A stretch of DNA of 64,000 nucleotides, taken from positions 186,001 to 250,000 of the forward strand of contig CAJNAR010000006.1 of the NCBI GenBank assembly GCA_905220665.1, given 5' to 3'. The stretch comes from Albugo candida. Taxonomy: Eukaryota > Oomycota > Peronosporomycetes > Albuginales > Albuginaceae. Numbering within the stretch: position 1 is the first letter of the stretch; each line of letters begins with the position of its first letter. The notes below the pieces were generated by a model. That model saw only the letters and a program-made list of their open reading frames with translations. It searched no databases and was not told the DNA's origin. The position numbers were made by a program, and so were the translations under genes. Positions 34,319 through 47,234 of this stretch are shown here, in pieces.

Positions 34319-37217
34319 TTTGCTAATGCAAAGTATTTTATAAGCTCTAATTCTGCATCGAGTAGGCGTTACGTGAGCTCCAGTTAGGGCGGATAAAGTC
34401 GGTCGATGGTATCAGAAAAGACAGCTTTTCAAGAAAAAGAGACAAATATAACATCAAAACTAAAACCGACGATAACAGTGTAAATACATCGCTCCAATTA
34501 ATATCATCCTAAAGATGGATACATGGGAAAAGCGACTTTATTGTCCAAGTGAAAGTCCTCTTCTATGCGCTCGATCGGTAGTTGTATTTACCTGACACGG
34601 GCCAAGACGTAATTCATGCAAGAACCCGACGTTAGCATGGAAACGAAGAAATTTTTATGTGTTTAGGAGTTACATAAGCCGATCGAGAAGCACGGCGAGT
34701 TTGAACGTCAAGAGGTGCATAAGGCAGACTGAGTGGATATTAATTGCTTCGTGAATCCATTTTTGTGATCTCTCGAAGCCGCCTCTTTCATAACTGCATC
34801 AGACTGGACGTTGCCAATTACGTGAGTAGATCATTTTGGTTAATAAAAGCTGGATAAAGAGACATTTAAGTCAATTCTCCTCCTCATTAATATTATAGAC
34901 CTGGCTCTTGCCAGAAATAAAGCTCACAAATAAACAAGTCTGAAGACAAGACACCAAAGGAACGATTTCCTTCCAGCTAATGATGCCTTGGTCGCTGTCA
35001 TATATACAGATATATTTGCATCTGCACAATCCGATTTGATGTCACATTTGACTGAATTAGATCGTTTTATCCTACCATCGATAGAGTTGTTCGGGACAAC
35101 GCTAGCGTTACCGCTCCACCAGGATGAGATACATCAGACGATGAGTTTTTTGTTTTTGGTTGACATATACATGCGGTGCATTGTGGAACAAGTGACTCGA
35201 ATTTCTTTATGAAACGGTATCAGGATCACTTGAAGCTGGATAGTCACGTCAGTGCCACGAAAAGAATCATTCAGTATTGATCATATCTATGAAAAGTGCG
35301 CACAATGTAGCGGTTTTACTTGCACAAAACTCATTGCCCAGTGCGCTCCTTCCAGAAACGATTATGGTCATAAACGTCCACTCGGATTGCTTCCATCTAT
35401 TTGGACAAAGAACAGAAGCAAAGTATCTATTTCGCAACAGTCATTGGCTTCATGCTGGCTAAGGATAAAAAGTTGAATGCCATAAACTAAACAAGGTCAT
35501 ATCTGAAGTGCTCCGCTTCGCGTATCACGCGGTACGATGGCAAATACGGCTACGTTGCGCAGTTTTCTGACAACTTTCCGTGAGCTCTACGTAAACTTGC
35601 ACTACTACATTTCTGCGATGGTCGCATTGACGAGATATGCCGCGTCTCCGCCATTACGAGCCGCACTACAAGTTATTGCTTCATAGATGACTCGATCTTA
35701 CCGTAACTTCTACTGCCTGGCACCTTTGATGAAAGCGACTTCCTCAGAATCGGTAAATTTATGAGCGGTTCAGAACCGCTTCCATTTTGGGAGTAAGAAT
35801 GGCTTTGTAAGCAGCTTTGCCATCCTGCATGCCATGACTTGATTCGATACCACGAGTTTCCAACCGTGCATCGCCAAGTCTGCTTTCCTTCCACTACTGG
35901 TGGCTCTTGGCAAGCTGTACCCTTCGTCTCTCCATTTTGGTGCTTGTCTTTTAGCAGCTACACCCTATGCATTCATGTTTCGCACAGACGTCTCGTCTGC
36001 AATTGGTGCTCTCGTCTATGTACTATTTGCCTCATCAGCCATTTCTCTTCAATGTCCTCTTGCAATACATGCCACAAATTCTCTCGTGGTGTAAGAAGAA
36101 CAAAAACACACACGTGGCAAACGTGATATTTACAATGGACATTCCGTTATCATATCGTCACGCGATCGGTTCACTTTACTTTTGCGCGCAAATTTAGTCG
36201 CATGGAGCGATTATAACGATAGTGATTAGGGTGTCTACTTCTCGCCTTTTTAACGTTCGCGATGAGGTACTAGTCACGCACTGTCCGCTTCTTGGAGCTA
36301 GATGCCAGAACAACTGGCAGCGAAGAATTTTTATAGCCTCCTGGCTTTATCATTATAGACGCTGCGTTGACTGAGGAGTCGCCTAGCTCTCTATTACAGC
36401 GCCGTCACTAACCTGAGCTGTTTGCTCAGTGCGTGTCCAATTTTGACTGTGATGAAGATTGTGCATTGTAAGTGTAAACGACGAGGAAGTAACGGTGTTC
36501 AGCTTTGATCCACAGCGAAGTGCAAACTCTTGATCGACTACGGTCCAAAGCTTCAGGAATCGCGTCCACCACAAACCCTCAACTCTTTCAATATCAACTC
36601 AAAGCAAAATGTCAAATGCAGACAGCACAATTGGTGTTCTTACAGAATCTTTTCAATGTGAAGTTATTGAATTGATTTCTTCATGCAAACTATCGATCAC
36701 CCTGATAATGGGGTCAACACGTCCTGAATCGATGTCATTTATCCCTATATCCGCGTCCAAGAATTCGTATCCTCTAAATTGACGCTGCTTCTGTTTTTTC
36801 TCTTGCCATTCTGACTTGCGTCTTCACGTCGTTGCTTTTGCTGAGGCTTTGAAGAGAATCATGTGCATAAAATCACAGCAGTCATTGTCTATCGAACGAT
36901 CCGTCCACGATATCCGCAACGTTCCTGAGACCTTCACAGAAAAGCTTTACTTGAAGCAAATAAGCTGTGAAATATCAAACCTCTGAGATGAGCCGAGAGA
37001 CACGGTGGAGAAGGTGGGAGATTTTTATCTGCTTTATAAACAGATAGAGTACTAGATTCTACCTGCCAACATTGATACATTAGAGCATGTCTGTGAACGC
37101 CCAGATACACGGTGCATTGTGGACAAAAACGACAAGATTTTACTTTCAAGTCAATCTCTCTCTCATGAACGCCTTTCTTTGATACTCTATCGCATTTAAA
37201 AACCAGAACCTACGAGC
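34319..37217. other. Long gap with decayed coding patches
   Basis: Plus-strand patches with protein-like composition occur at about 34988-35212, 35277-35462, 35540-35685 (MANTATLRSFLTTFRELYVN...), 35735-35830 and 35880-36094 (a hydrophobic helical stretch). Each is in a different frame and separated by stops without convincing splice sites. This suggests one decayed helical-repeat gene of about 1.2 kb. The remainder shows nothing I can support. Confidence 0.35.
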
Positions 37218-40200
37218 ATGACGGTGAAAAATCAATGCGAGGAAGTTTTAAAAGCATGGATTTATGAGGTTACGAAGGAGGAAGCGCGACCAGAACCTCT
37301 AATAGATGTATTGAGAAATGGACAACTTTTATGCCACCTTGCGAATGCGTTGGACCCAACGAGTAACATCAAAGTTAATCATCTAGTAACCGTTTTTCAT
37401 ACCAGAGCAAACATCAGTGGTTTCTTGAATTGGAGTCGTGCCCAGAGAGTCGGAGAGCAAAATTTATTCCGAGTTGAAGATCTGCTAGAGGACAATAATG
37501 TGGAACAGGTGCTCAAAACTTTGATCTTATTATACGAACACTATCAAGGGGGACCACAACTGACCATGGACAGTTACAATCTGCGGGATAATGTAACTAA
37601 CAAAAATGCAAAACCCGGAAAGAAGCAAAATCAAAACACTCTTCTTCCCCCAAAAACCGTGGATGAAGCGGGGAGCGTTCACGAGACATCAGATCTAGAA
37701 TTTGGTCTCCATCTCGAAAAAAGTGATTCAGCTGAGAAAAAAGCTGAACGGTTGACCCCTTTCATGAAGGGAAAAAACTATCTTGGCGTCAAGACCAAGC
37801 ATCTATCAATGTTTAGCAGAGGTAAAACGAAGAAAAATCTTGACCAGAACCACAAATGCATGTCACCCGGTACATTTATATCCGACAGTATATCGCCACT
37901 TGAAGACAATCAGGCGGTTTTCTGGGAATCTCCAAGTCGACAAAATGATAAAGATGAGAATGCTCCAATTCAGGTGGGGTCCAAACTTGCGGAATTTGTA
38001 AAGCAGATCTCGTCAATCAGTTCGAACAACGAAAAGCATGATTTGGATTGTCAAGAAGATTATCAAGCTGGCACGCAGGTTCATTCACGTCCTAAAGGCC
38101 CTCCTAAGTTTCAAGTAAATAGGTATAATACGTCAGTCTCTGTCTCATCAACTGGAGGTTCAGTAAACACACGAGATGGAGATCTTCCTGCAATAGAAAT
38201 CTTTCCAACTAATGCAAGCAATGCTGAAGGAGGCTCTAGCGCTCGAAAAAAGTTTGCCGATTTTTTGAAAGCCAATCCTCCATCGAGTACGCCAGATGAA
38301 GAACGAGAACGGATTTGCGGAAATTCAGCACAATCATCGCTGACACTAACGATGAAAAAAGGACTCGACTCAACATACACGACGAAGGAAAACGACTCAC
38401 CTGCAAGATCAGTTCCATCAGAAAGTCCAATTGGTGAGATTGTGTGCACGAATAAGAAATTGATGACATTTCTGCAAAAACAACCCTCGAAGACGCTCTC
38501 TAGTTTGGCCGTTCCGGTCTCTAGATCATGTCCAGTAGAAACAGATAACAATTATATCTCCACGATGCATGAGGTGGCTACTAACGTAGTGAAAGAATCA
38601 TCTTCATATCCATTTACGCCTCGGAAACCCATCAAGCGCTCCACAGGACAGAGCAATTTTGTCCGAAAACGGCAAACGTATCGCAATATGCTTCAGAGGC
38701 CCCAGTTTGACCTTGAAGTGAAACGCAGTCAATTTATGATGGATCAACTACAAAAAAAAGAAGCACTTGAGAACGACAAATCAACCCCAACGAGTGAAAC
38801 AAAATTTATCACTGCTGGTATGCAGTGCTATGTTCCAGATGACAAACATGTGTGGCTTCCCGCTCAGATCCTCAAATATGATGAGAAGTCAGGCCAATTG
38901 GAGGTCGAGATTTCGTTCGAGGACGAAATTGCTGAGACCCGTGTAGTAGACTTGCACATGCCAAAAAATATAAAGGCGATTGGCGGTCCCAAGGCTACAA
39001 AAGTTGAATCGTTACCACTTGCTTGGACGGATGAGACAATTGAGGGTGTAGAGGACATGCAGTCACTACGCTTTTTGAATGAGGCTTCCATTTTATACAA
39101 TCTAAAAAAGCGGTTTCTCGCATCTCTTCCGTATACATTCACTAACGATATCGTGATTGCACTCAATCCATACAAATGGATGGAATCATTATATGGGGAT
39201 GAGCCATCAAAGTTATACATGAAGTACCATGGCATCAAGAAGTTGCAGCCGCACGTTTACGCAACTTCAGCGGCAGCGTATCAACACTTGATCCAAACCG
39301 GAAGCAATCAAAGCATTCTTGTGAGCGGTGAGTCTGGTGCGGGTAAAACGGAAACCACAAAAATCATCATGCATCACTTGACAAACATCGCCAGCGGTCC
39401 AGATGATTCTACTGTTGACAAGGTGATCAAAGTCAACCCGCTATTGGAATCGTTTGGAAATGCCCAGACGTCTCGGAATGATAATAGCTCACGTTTTGGC
39501 AAATTTACGCAACTGCAGTTTGATGCTAGTGGAATACTTGTAGGTGCCAAGTGTGAAGCGTATTTGCTGGAAAAGTCCCGAGTAGTTTCACTGGTACAAG
39601 GAGAGCGCAACTACCACATTTTTCATCAGCTGTTAGCAGGTGCTTCGGCTGAGGAACGTCAAGATCTTCAGCTCAACACAAACACATCTTTTCACTATTT
39701 GAGTAATGCATCCGAGAAGAAAGTTATTCACGGCCTCGATGATGCCCAGCTCTTCAGTACAACCCGTCAGTCATTATCTCTGATTGGCTTGGACGACCAC
39801 CAGCAATTGTAAGCTTTGTCTTATCCTCAACATATATAATGTCATCTGACGTGCTCGAATTTGTAGTGCTTTATTCCGAATCCTCGCTGGACTACTGCAT
39901 CTTGGTGAGGTTCAATTCACCGAAAGTGATGAAGAGGGATCATCATGCCAGAATGTGGAACAGCTTCGTGTGGTATCGGAGCTGCTTGGGCTGTTTTCAG
40001 CAAAAGTGGAAGGAGCTTTGTGCACTCGATCTGTCGTTGCAAGGAACGAAAGTGTCACCGTTTCCCTGTCGGTAGTGGATGCCGAGGAGAATCGAGACAG
40101 CTTGGCGAAGGCTATCTACGCAAAAATATTTGAGTGGATGGTCAGGAAGATCAACCAAGCAATTGCAGTTGACGACGACGTCTGCAGTGGTCAGATCGGC

Positions 40201-41829
40201 GTGCTCGATATCTTTGGATTCGAAGAATTTGCTCAGAATGGTTTCGAGCAATTTTGCATCAATTATGCAAATGAGAAACTGCAGCAAAAATTTACCCTTG
40301 ATATATTCAAAGCTGTTGAAGAAGAGTATGCTCGAGAAAGCTTGCAATGGGATCATATCGAATATCCAGATAATCGTGAAATCATTGAGCTGATTGATGG
40401 AAAGATGGGGATTTTGGCTTTAATGAACGACCATTTGCGTCAACCAAGGGGCAGTGAGGAAGCATTAGTAAACAAAATACGTGCAAGTGCAGAGTCCGAA
40501 GTCGAATCTACTTGCATTCAGTTTCCCAAGGTCAATCGTACTCAATTCACAATAACTCACTTTGCTGGCCCGGTCACCTACGAAACGGTCGGATTTATGG
40601 AAAAACATCGGGACACCCTGCAAAAAGATTTGATGGATTTGGTTTTGACAAGTGAGCTCGATTTGCTGACAGACTTTTTCGGTACATCAGAAGTACCTCG
40701 CGACCTAAAAAAGGCAAAAAGCAGGAAATCAACTAACAGTAAGAAAAGCCTTGGTACGCAATTCAAATCATCACTTTCACAGCTGATGGATAATATCAGC
40801 GCTACTAATACGCATTATGTTCGATGTATCAAGCCGAATGCCAACAAAAGCTCGATTGAATTCGACAACCAGATGGTCGTAGAGCAATTACGCTCTGCTG
40901 GTGTAATCGAGGCAATCCGAATCACCCGGTCCGGGTACCCCAGTCGGCTTACACCGCACGAGCTAGCTACAAAGTACTGTATCATGTTTCCGCCTTCGAT
41001 GCAGAGGAGCGACATATTCCAGACATGCTCAACCTTTATGACCGCAATTGGTCGTCAATCTCCGCTCGAATACCAGATCGGAAAAAGTCTCATCTACTTC
41101 AAGCGTGGTGTGCTGGAAGAGCTGGAAGCAATGAAGTTCGAATTTTGCTACAATGAAGCCACCTGCATCCAAAAAGTCGTTCTCGGCTATATCGAGCGCC
41201 AGCGTTTTCGTCGTATGGTGGAGGCCGTGATTGTACTGCAAGCGTGGTCTCGTATGGTTGTGAAACGGACCGAGTATCGATATGTGCGCAATGCAGTTAT
41301 AACCATTCAACGAGGCTGGAAGCGATATTTGAACGGTGATGTGGAAACTGATAGAGATTCGTATGGAAATATACAGGAAAATGATTACGCTCGTTCATCG
41401 GACGGTGAGTGGGTTGATGAAGAAGATGCAGATGATCGTCGCACGGAAGGAAGCGAGTCGAGTTTCGAATGTAATGAACCAGTCACGCCTGCATACAAAG
41501 GTTTGAAAACTGCACAACCTTTCCGCCCTCAGGCGTCATCCAAACAAGTAAGCTACTCGTCGAACGAGCGCGAAGTCGTGCGAGAAACACCTTCATCCAA
41601 TCTCTCTGTGCACCGCACTCTGACCATGGATGAAATTTCACAAAGTGCAAAACGTATCCTGGATGCAATCGAACGTAAAGAAAGCTCAGAGCCTATCAGC
41701 ATGCAAGAGGAAAATACAATCTTACGCTGGGAAAATCGAAACTTGAAATACGACCTCGAGATGATGCGAGAGCAGTGCAAAGAACTTCAGTGCATTATCG
41801 TCGAGATCAACCGGAGCCGAAAGCGTTAG
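37218..41829 (+). CDS. Myosin with N-terminal calponin-homology domain
   Basis: Actin-based motor. Exons 37218-39808 and 39867-41829, 58-bp intron, 1517 residues. Residues 1-115 form a calponin-homology domain (LKAWIYEV, NGQLLCHLANAL, NLFRVEDLLE). About 115-520 is low-complexity linker. An SH3-like N-terminal motor subdomain leads into the motor: P-loop GESGAGKTE near residue 703, switch I NDNSSRFGKF, switch II DIFGFEEF near 977, and the actin-binding region with THYVRCIKPN. Three IQ-like light-chain sites follow (IQKVVLGYIERQRFRR, VLQAWSRMVVKR, IQRGWKRY; about 1294-1355), then an acidic stretch and a short coiled coil at the C-terminus. The splice restores QQFALFRILAGLLHLGEV. There is no long tail, so the protein is probably not filament-forming. 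Confidence 0.93.
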
Positions 41830-41921
41830 CTTCGACATCTAATCGTCTGCTTCCATTTTACCCTAGGAAGTATTTGTGTTGTGAATATCGTTTAAGCCGT
41901 ATCACTGATTCCAACAGCAGG

Positions 41922-44093
41922 CTATTCTAGCGCTCCTTTCCCCTCTTGCTCATCCAAGAACGTCTTGAAAGATTTGATGAAAGCAGAAAAGCGCTTGCTG
42001 AAGTCGGCTGCTTGTCGAGTGAGATTTTCTTCAACTTTGATGACTTTGGTCTCTAGTTGTTCAACTACCAGATTTTTGGTTTGGATTTCTATGCTCAAAG
42101 CATCAATTTCTCCCTTGCAAAGTTTGCCTTGTTCCTACCAGTTAAAATTGTTACATACCGCGTCAATCAGATACGTCTGTTACCTCCAGCTGCTGCTCAA
42201 ATTTGGCTTTCATGCGGTTGGCAACCCCGTCCATGTGTTGGATTTGTCGGAGTTGAGCTTGTATCTTTAATTCGAGACTTTTGCATTCTTGTCTTACAGT
42301 GTCTTCTTGCTCCTTGTGCTTTTGGAGACGTGACTCTAACTCTGCAATGTTTTCTCGATGAGTTTGTCGCTGCTGCGCATTGTCTCCTTCCTTTTGCGCA
42401 ATCTGGTCTAGAAGTCTTGCCGTGGTATCAATTTGTTTTGCGAGCTCACACTCCAGCTGTTCTCGAGCTTTTTTTGCTTCCTGAAGTTTCTCATCGATCG
42501 ACCCGACTGCACGCTGCATTCGCATTTGCAGTTCAGCCTCAATGGTTACTCGAACAGAAGCAAGGTCCTTTTCGTAAGTGGCTCGCAAGAGCATGATATT
42601 CGCTTGTAAGTCTTCTGTTTTCTGTCGACTGGCGTCAGCTGACCGTCTCCGATCCTCGAGTTCTTCTTGACAGCTTCGAAGCTGACTTTGTAGCATTGAG
42701 ACTTCGTTTTGATGCATTCGTTCCTGTGCTGAGACCTTTTCCTGATGTGAGACGATGAGAGACGACATTTTTCCTTCTAGCTCCTTTTTCGTGACCTGAA
42801 GCTCGTCTCTATGCTTTTTTGTTTCCGCGTCTTTCATACTTGGCATTCTATCAGTAAGCAAATTTCAATTCTGCAGGGCGCATGGCACGCTACCTTATCT
42901 TTTGCTGTAAAGTGTGCACCTCGGTTGAAAGTTTTAAATTGTCCGCTTGAACGGCGGAACAATGTGTGTTTTTGATGTCCAGTTCTGACGTCTGTGCTGC
43001 GTACTTCCGAAACGATTCCGAGCGTAATGCTTCCAGTTCTCGTTCAAGAGTTGATTTTGTTACTTGATGTCTTTCTTCGGAGAGTTTCGTACGATTCTCG
43101 AGTTCATCAAAGTGTAGTCTCGACTCATGCAGCTCCTGTTTGAGACTCAATTCTCGCCTCTTCCAATCTTCGACGTCTTGTTTCGCGCCTTCAAGTTTTC
43201 GATTTGCAGATACTACTTTACTCTCCAAGGCTGCAATTCGATCATCTTGAGAAATGACCTGCTTTCGTAATGATTGCAATTCCTCAAAAAGTTTATCTTT
43301 CTCGGCTAAGACTTGCAAAACAAGTTCATCACCCCCTTCATCCTTCGATAGCTTCGCTGAGGATGATGGGAATCCTCCAATGTCAGTGGCTTCACAATGG
43401 AGCTCCCTTGTAGCCTTCCGGTTTCGTTGGATCAAGTTGTCGATGTCTGCAAGGTGACGCACATTACAATTATTCCCCAGCAATTCGAGTTGTATCAAAG
43501 TGTGATTTTCGTCTCTTATTGTATCTTTGAAAGCTACGGCACCAGCATTGCCCACATCATTCCATCGTAAATCTAATGATCGGAGAGATTTATTGCACAC
43601 AAGAGCTTGAGCAAGCGCTGTAGCTCCATCGCTTGTAATGTTGTTGTTCCGCAAATCCAGTTTCACCAGATTTGTGTCAATTTCCAAGGCTTTTGCGATG
43701 GCGAACACTCCCTCATCGAGAATACCAACATTATTCCATTCTAAAGAGATCGCTACAATGTGATGTTTCTTTGGAAACCTGAGTAGTTTTGTTGCTAAAA
43801 TCTTGGCACCTACTGCTTCGATTCTATTGCCCCGCATATCAAGGAATGATGGCTGCGTAGTAGAGAGCGCATGCGTTACAATTTCATGGCACTTTGAGTC
43901 TCCCCAGTATCCATTGCTATAATTCAAAATGTTTGATGGAAGTTCGAGTTGGTCGAGAATACTTTGTCCCATTCTAGGAGCCTTCCTGTGACGGAACGAT
44001 GAGGCGCCTTCTATGAGACTTTTATAGACGATCTTAAACGTGACTATAATGCTATAGTCAATTTCACGCAGAATCAACACTTTTTGCAATCAT
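41922..44093 (-). CDS. LRRC45: LRRC45-like centrosomal linker protein
   Basis: Family members act at the proximal centriole/centrosome linker and in ciliogenesis. Exons proposed: 44093-44068, 44018-42894, 42847-42184 and 42113-41922 (introns 49, 46 and 70 bp), 668 residues, very close to the animal length of about 670. The N-terminal 230 residues contain about six ribonuclease-inhibitor-type leucine-rich repeats, including SLEWNNVG, LDLRNNNITSDGA and LDLRWNDVGNAGA, which match LRRC45 specifically. The rest is a long coiled coil. The tiny first exon is the weakest part: the frame extends upstream of the internal ATG (MGQSILDQLEL) through SFRHRKAPR, which looks conserved, so a start further out is needed. 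The gene ends 92 bp from the myosin stop. Confidence 0.82.
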
Positions 44094-44250
44094 CAAATCA
44101 CTTTACTTCGCGTTTACACCCGACGATAAACAACCATCTGCGCCATATTTTCCCGATCCTCTGCGTCACCGCTGAAATGGCTGTGAAAGAAGGAAGCGTT
44201 CTAAGAAAGTATTGGCATCAGGTGAAGCATACAAAAAAGAGATCGGAAGA

Positions 44251-46302
44251 TCACACCCTGTGGAATCCTTGATCCTTCAGTAGCTGCCCAACCATGACTT
44301 CATGTGCACTGAAGAATATTGCATAATTCGGCCAGCTCTTGAATTTCTCTAAAGAATTTGTCCGATCAGCATCGTCTTGAAAAAAATACATTTTTTTCAG
44401 AAAGCCCGTAATGTTGCGCTGTAATTGATCTGACTGTGAACCCTCTGGTCGCTCTCGATTCCTACACATAACGTGATACATTGCTTGCTAAAAGGGCAAC
44501 TGGGAAGCATACGCTGGTGAACAGTCCGGAAACCACATTGTAATGTTTTGGTGGACAACGCTGTAGTATGGGGTCGCATGACATGGCGTCCAGAAATGAA
44601 CAACCATATCCGGAGTTTCTACGATCATGTCCTTTAAGCTTCTTTTTTGATAAGGATGGATATATGCTTTCACCTTGAGCGATTGCGGCAACATGGTCCA
44701 TAATGTCCATAGGAGCTCGCTATAAAGGAAATTCTTGCTAGGATGCAGGGTACTTGAAAATTAAGATGGGTGCGTCTTGCCTGATGCCAACGACTGAGGT
44801 AGACCATTGCAATGATGTTGGGGACTAGTATTACGAGGAGACTAGCATTGAGAATCACTCGTTTCGATGAGCTTTCATCGGCATTTTGGCATTTTTGGTA
44901 AAGCTGTTGTAAGCAATAACCAGCATATCCCAAAGAAGCGGGCAAAACCGGTAGGATGAATCGAAACTCTAAGGCCAAGTCAGTCATTACAGGCAATCGG
45001 TCCGATATTTGATACCTTTATGTGACGATCCGCTGTAAATGATCATCGTCCACAAAATCAAATGACCAATTTCTTTCTTACTTGCCTGCCAAAAGATGTT
45101 ATGTGGAAAGACCGGTGAGATTTTGCACATACTGGAGCACACAAATAGCCATAAAACATGAACGGTATAAAGGTCGTTGAAATCGTAGGAAAGCCTTGGA
45201 TGAAATACCAACTCCAGGCATGTGTACCATAAAGATGATCCTTTCCCTGAATTTCTCAACCGAAATGCAATGGTCAATGTATATATCAAATGAGTTTTTT
45301 TTGCCAAACCTGCAAGAGATTGAATAGGACGAAATTGTAGGGCACAAAAGTCCATTTCTTGTAATAAAGATAGTCGATGATAATCATTATAGATGTAGTG
45401 AGGACACCTATTGGCAGTACGTTGAAAGTAATGAACTCAAAACGACTTCTGACAGCGAGCCAGTGCTTGCAGCCGAGAAAGACCCACAAAACAGCGTTGG
45501 TTGGACGGAAAAGGACTCCAATAGCTGCATAACATAATGCTTTGAAGCGATCTGATTCCCAATTTGCATTTGCCAGCACTGAATCGTCGTCTTTTTTGTG
45601 TTCTTCCTATTGAACAACAAACATCAGTACTTTAGTCCGAAATCTTGACGAGCTAGTGTTATAGCTACCATTAGGAAATTCCATGGCCAATAACTCAGCG
45701 CCATCATCGTAAATAATGTCTCCATACAGTTGGAGTACGTTCGAACAAGAGTATAAAAGGTGAACCAGCAGCTCAAGTGGCAAAAAAGTATCCATTTTGC
45801 TGTCGTTTGATCAAAGTATCTGCACCCGAACCGATAGACAAAGTAGTCGGTAGTTGCTGCGACCATTCCCTGCAAATACAATGAGTGCAGCCTGAAACAT
45901 TGGCAGCTTGTATACCTGCAATAAGCGAGGTCCATACGCAACTACCCACCGCGAATCGAGGTTCTGCCATCAAGACAGTCAATAGCTCGCAATCTGCAGT
46001 TGAGGGCTACTCACCATCAGCTGAATGATCTTATAGAATATCACAAATACTAGAGGATGGGCATAGCCCCGAATCATTGCATCCTCTTTCCACTCCCAAG
46101 TCCTTCGCACAAATCAAGTATGATTCTACTGGCAGTGATGAGTGCACGTCACGTACATATGACCATAGCCGAATACAACGTTGTGTGCTATTTCTGTGCT
46201 CTGCCAGTATTCGTCTGGATTAAAGTAAGTGCGAACGAATAGAGCATTCCAGATGCGGAAAATGAGAATGCAGGAACAGCTCAGCCAAAATGAATTCGAC
46301 AT
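44251..46302 (-). CDS. PIGB: GPI mannosyltransferase 3 (PIG-B/Gpi10 type, GT22)
   Basis: Adds the third mannose to the GPI anchor precursor in the ER lumen. Eleven exons: 46302-46157, 46102-46015, 45963-45916, 45869-45669, 45606-45310, 45246-45133, 45085-45016, 44968-44781, 44719-44674, 44618-44513 and 44461-44251, giving 504 residues with consistent phases. Introns are 46-63 bp; the one at 44780-44720 has a GC donor. The first lumenal loop has FNPDEYWQSTEIAHNVVFGY with the catalytic Asp-Glu at residues 30-31. Other family signatures are TWEWKEDAMIRGYAHPL, YGPRLLQGM, RPTNAVLW, LYGTHAWSWYFIQGFPT, SHKEFRFILPVLP and PCHATPYYS. Multiple membrane segments. SHKEFRF and PCHATPYYS favour PIG-B over ALG12 or PIG-Z. 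Confidence 0.9.
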
Positions 46303-46997
46303 TTAGCGCTTATGTTCGCTTCCTTGCCAAGCGGACATAAAAAGTTGAAATTGATCGCAATCTATACTGATATATGTCCGAGATGGACGAGTAGCTGAAC
46401 TCTATCAGCAACCCAAATGTACATCTTAAGGCATGGAGGAAAGGAGTGCGGGACATATAGAACCAAATGAAAGAACAGGCCGAAGCTATCATTGGATAAT
46501 CAGCAACGATGTCAGTTTATGACCTAGCCAGATGCTGTCAATTATATGATCATAGCATACGTAATGATGCTTCTATTGCTAAACTTCACTTCAATATCAA
46601 TTGTATTTGGTATCTGATCTTGCAACAGTCTTTTATTTATGGAATTGGAAGGAACGAATGTCGAAGTGGTAATTTAGTACGCGATCGTTCTCTTAACACA
46701 CACAAAGATATTTGATAAGATCAATGGAGTCAGTTGGTTGCGAAGAATCGATAGCTACCCCTTAGAAGTCTGTGGAGATAGAATGATCGATCAAGCAATA
46801 AAGTTGAGAGCTTCTATCCTCTGTTGTCAACCAGTAAACCTTGAATCAGAATATTGAGGTTAACCATTGCTCCATTTAAAGAAAAATGAATTTCTGAATG
46901 CACGGTCGATACCGGCGAAAATAAAGGATCTGTGAGTGCCGGTATCAAGATTCCCTTTCGCGTCTCATCGAGTGGGTAAAATCAAAAGGGGCTAATC
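46303..46997. other. Intergenic gap
   Basis: Promoter side of the PIG-B gene. No supported feature. Confidence 0.35.
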
Positions 46998-47234
46998 ATG
47001 TTCCAAGCGGTGTGGATCACCAGCGCTATCACTGCTAAGGTCGCGCTTGCCTTTTCAAAAAAATACTGGGAGAGCCAGGATGTGAGCTCTCCGGCAGGTC
47101 GCCAGGACATCATATTTCAAGCAGGCTACATCATTGCTTACAACGGCGGGGTAGACCAATATCTTAATTCGGCCCCAGCTGTGAGAACATTGAAGGCGAT
47201 GGTGCGTCGCCGATCTTCATCCTGCCGTTTGTGA
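46998..47234 (+). pseudogene. Isolated fragment, possibly of a flavin amine oxidase
   Basis: A GC-richer frame of 78 codons from ATG 46998: SAITAKVALAFSKKYWESQD then GYIIAYNGG. The KVAL...F.KKYWE pattern resembles the substrate-domain strand of flavin-dependent amine oxidases. There is no FAD-binding motif nearby and no continuation beyond about 47210 (GTGCGT could be a donor). It may be a relic or a transferred scrap; the assignment is weak. Confidence 0.2.

Noticed and set aside
42057..42596. Plus-strand 179-codon open frame
   Set aside because: Antisense to coiled-coil exons of the LRRC45-like gene; leucine/serine composition is what the complement of a Glu/Lys/Gln-rich coiled coil gives.
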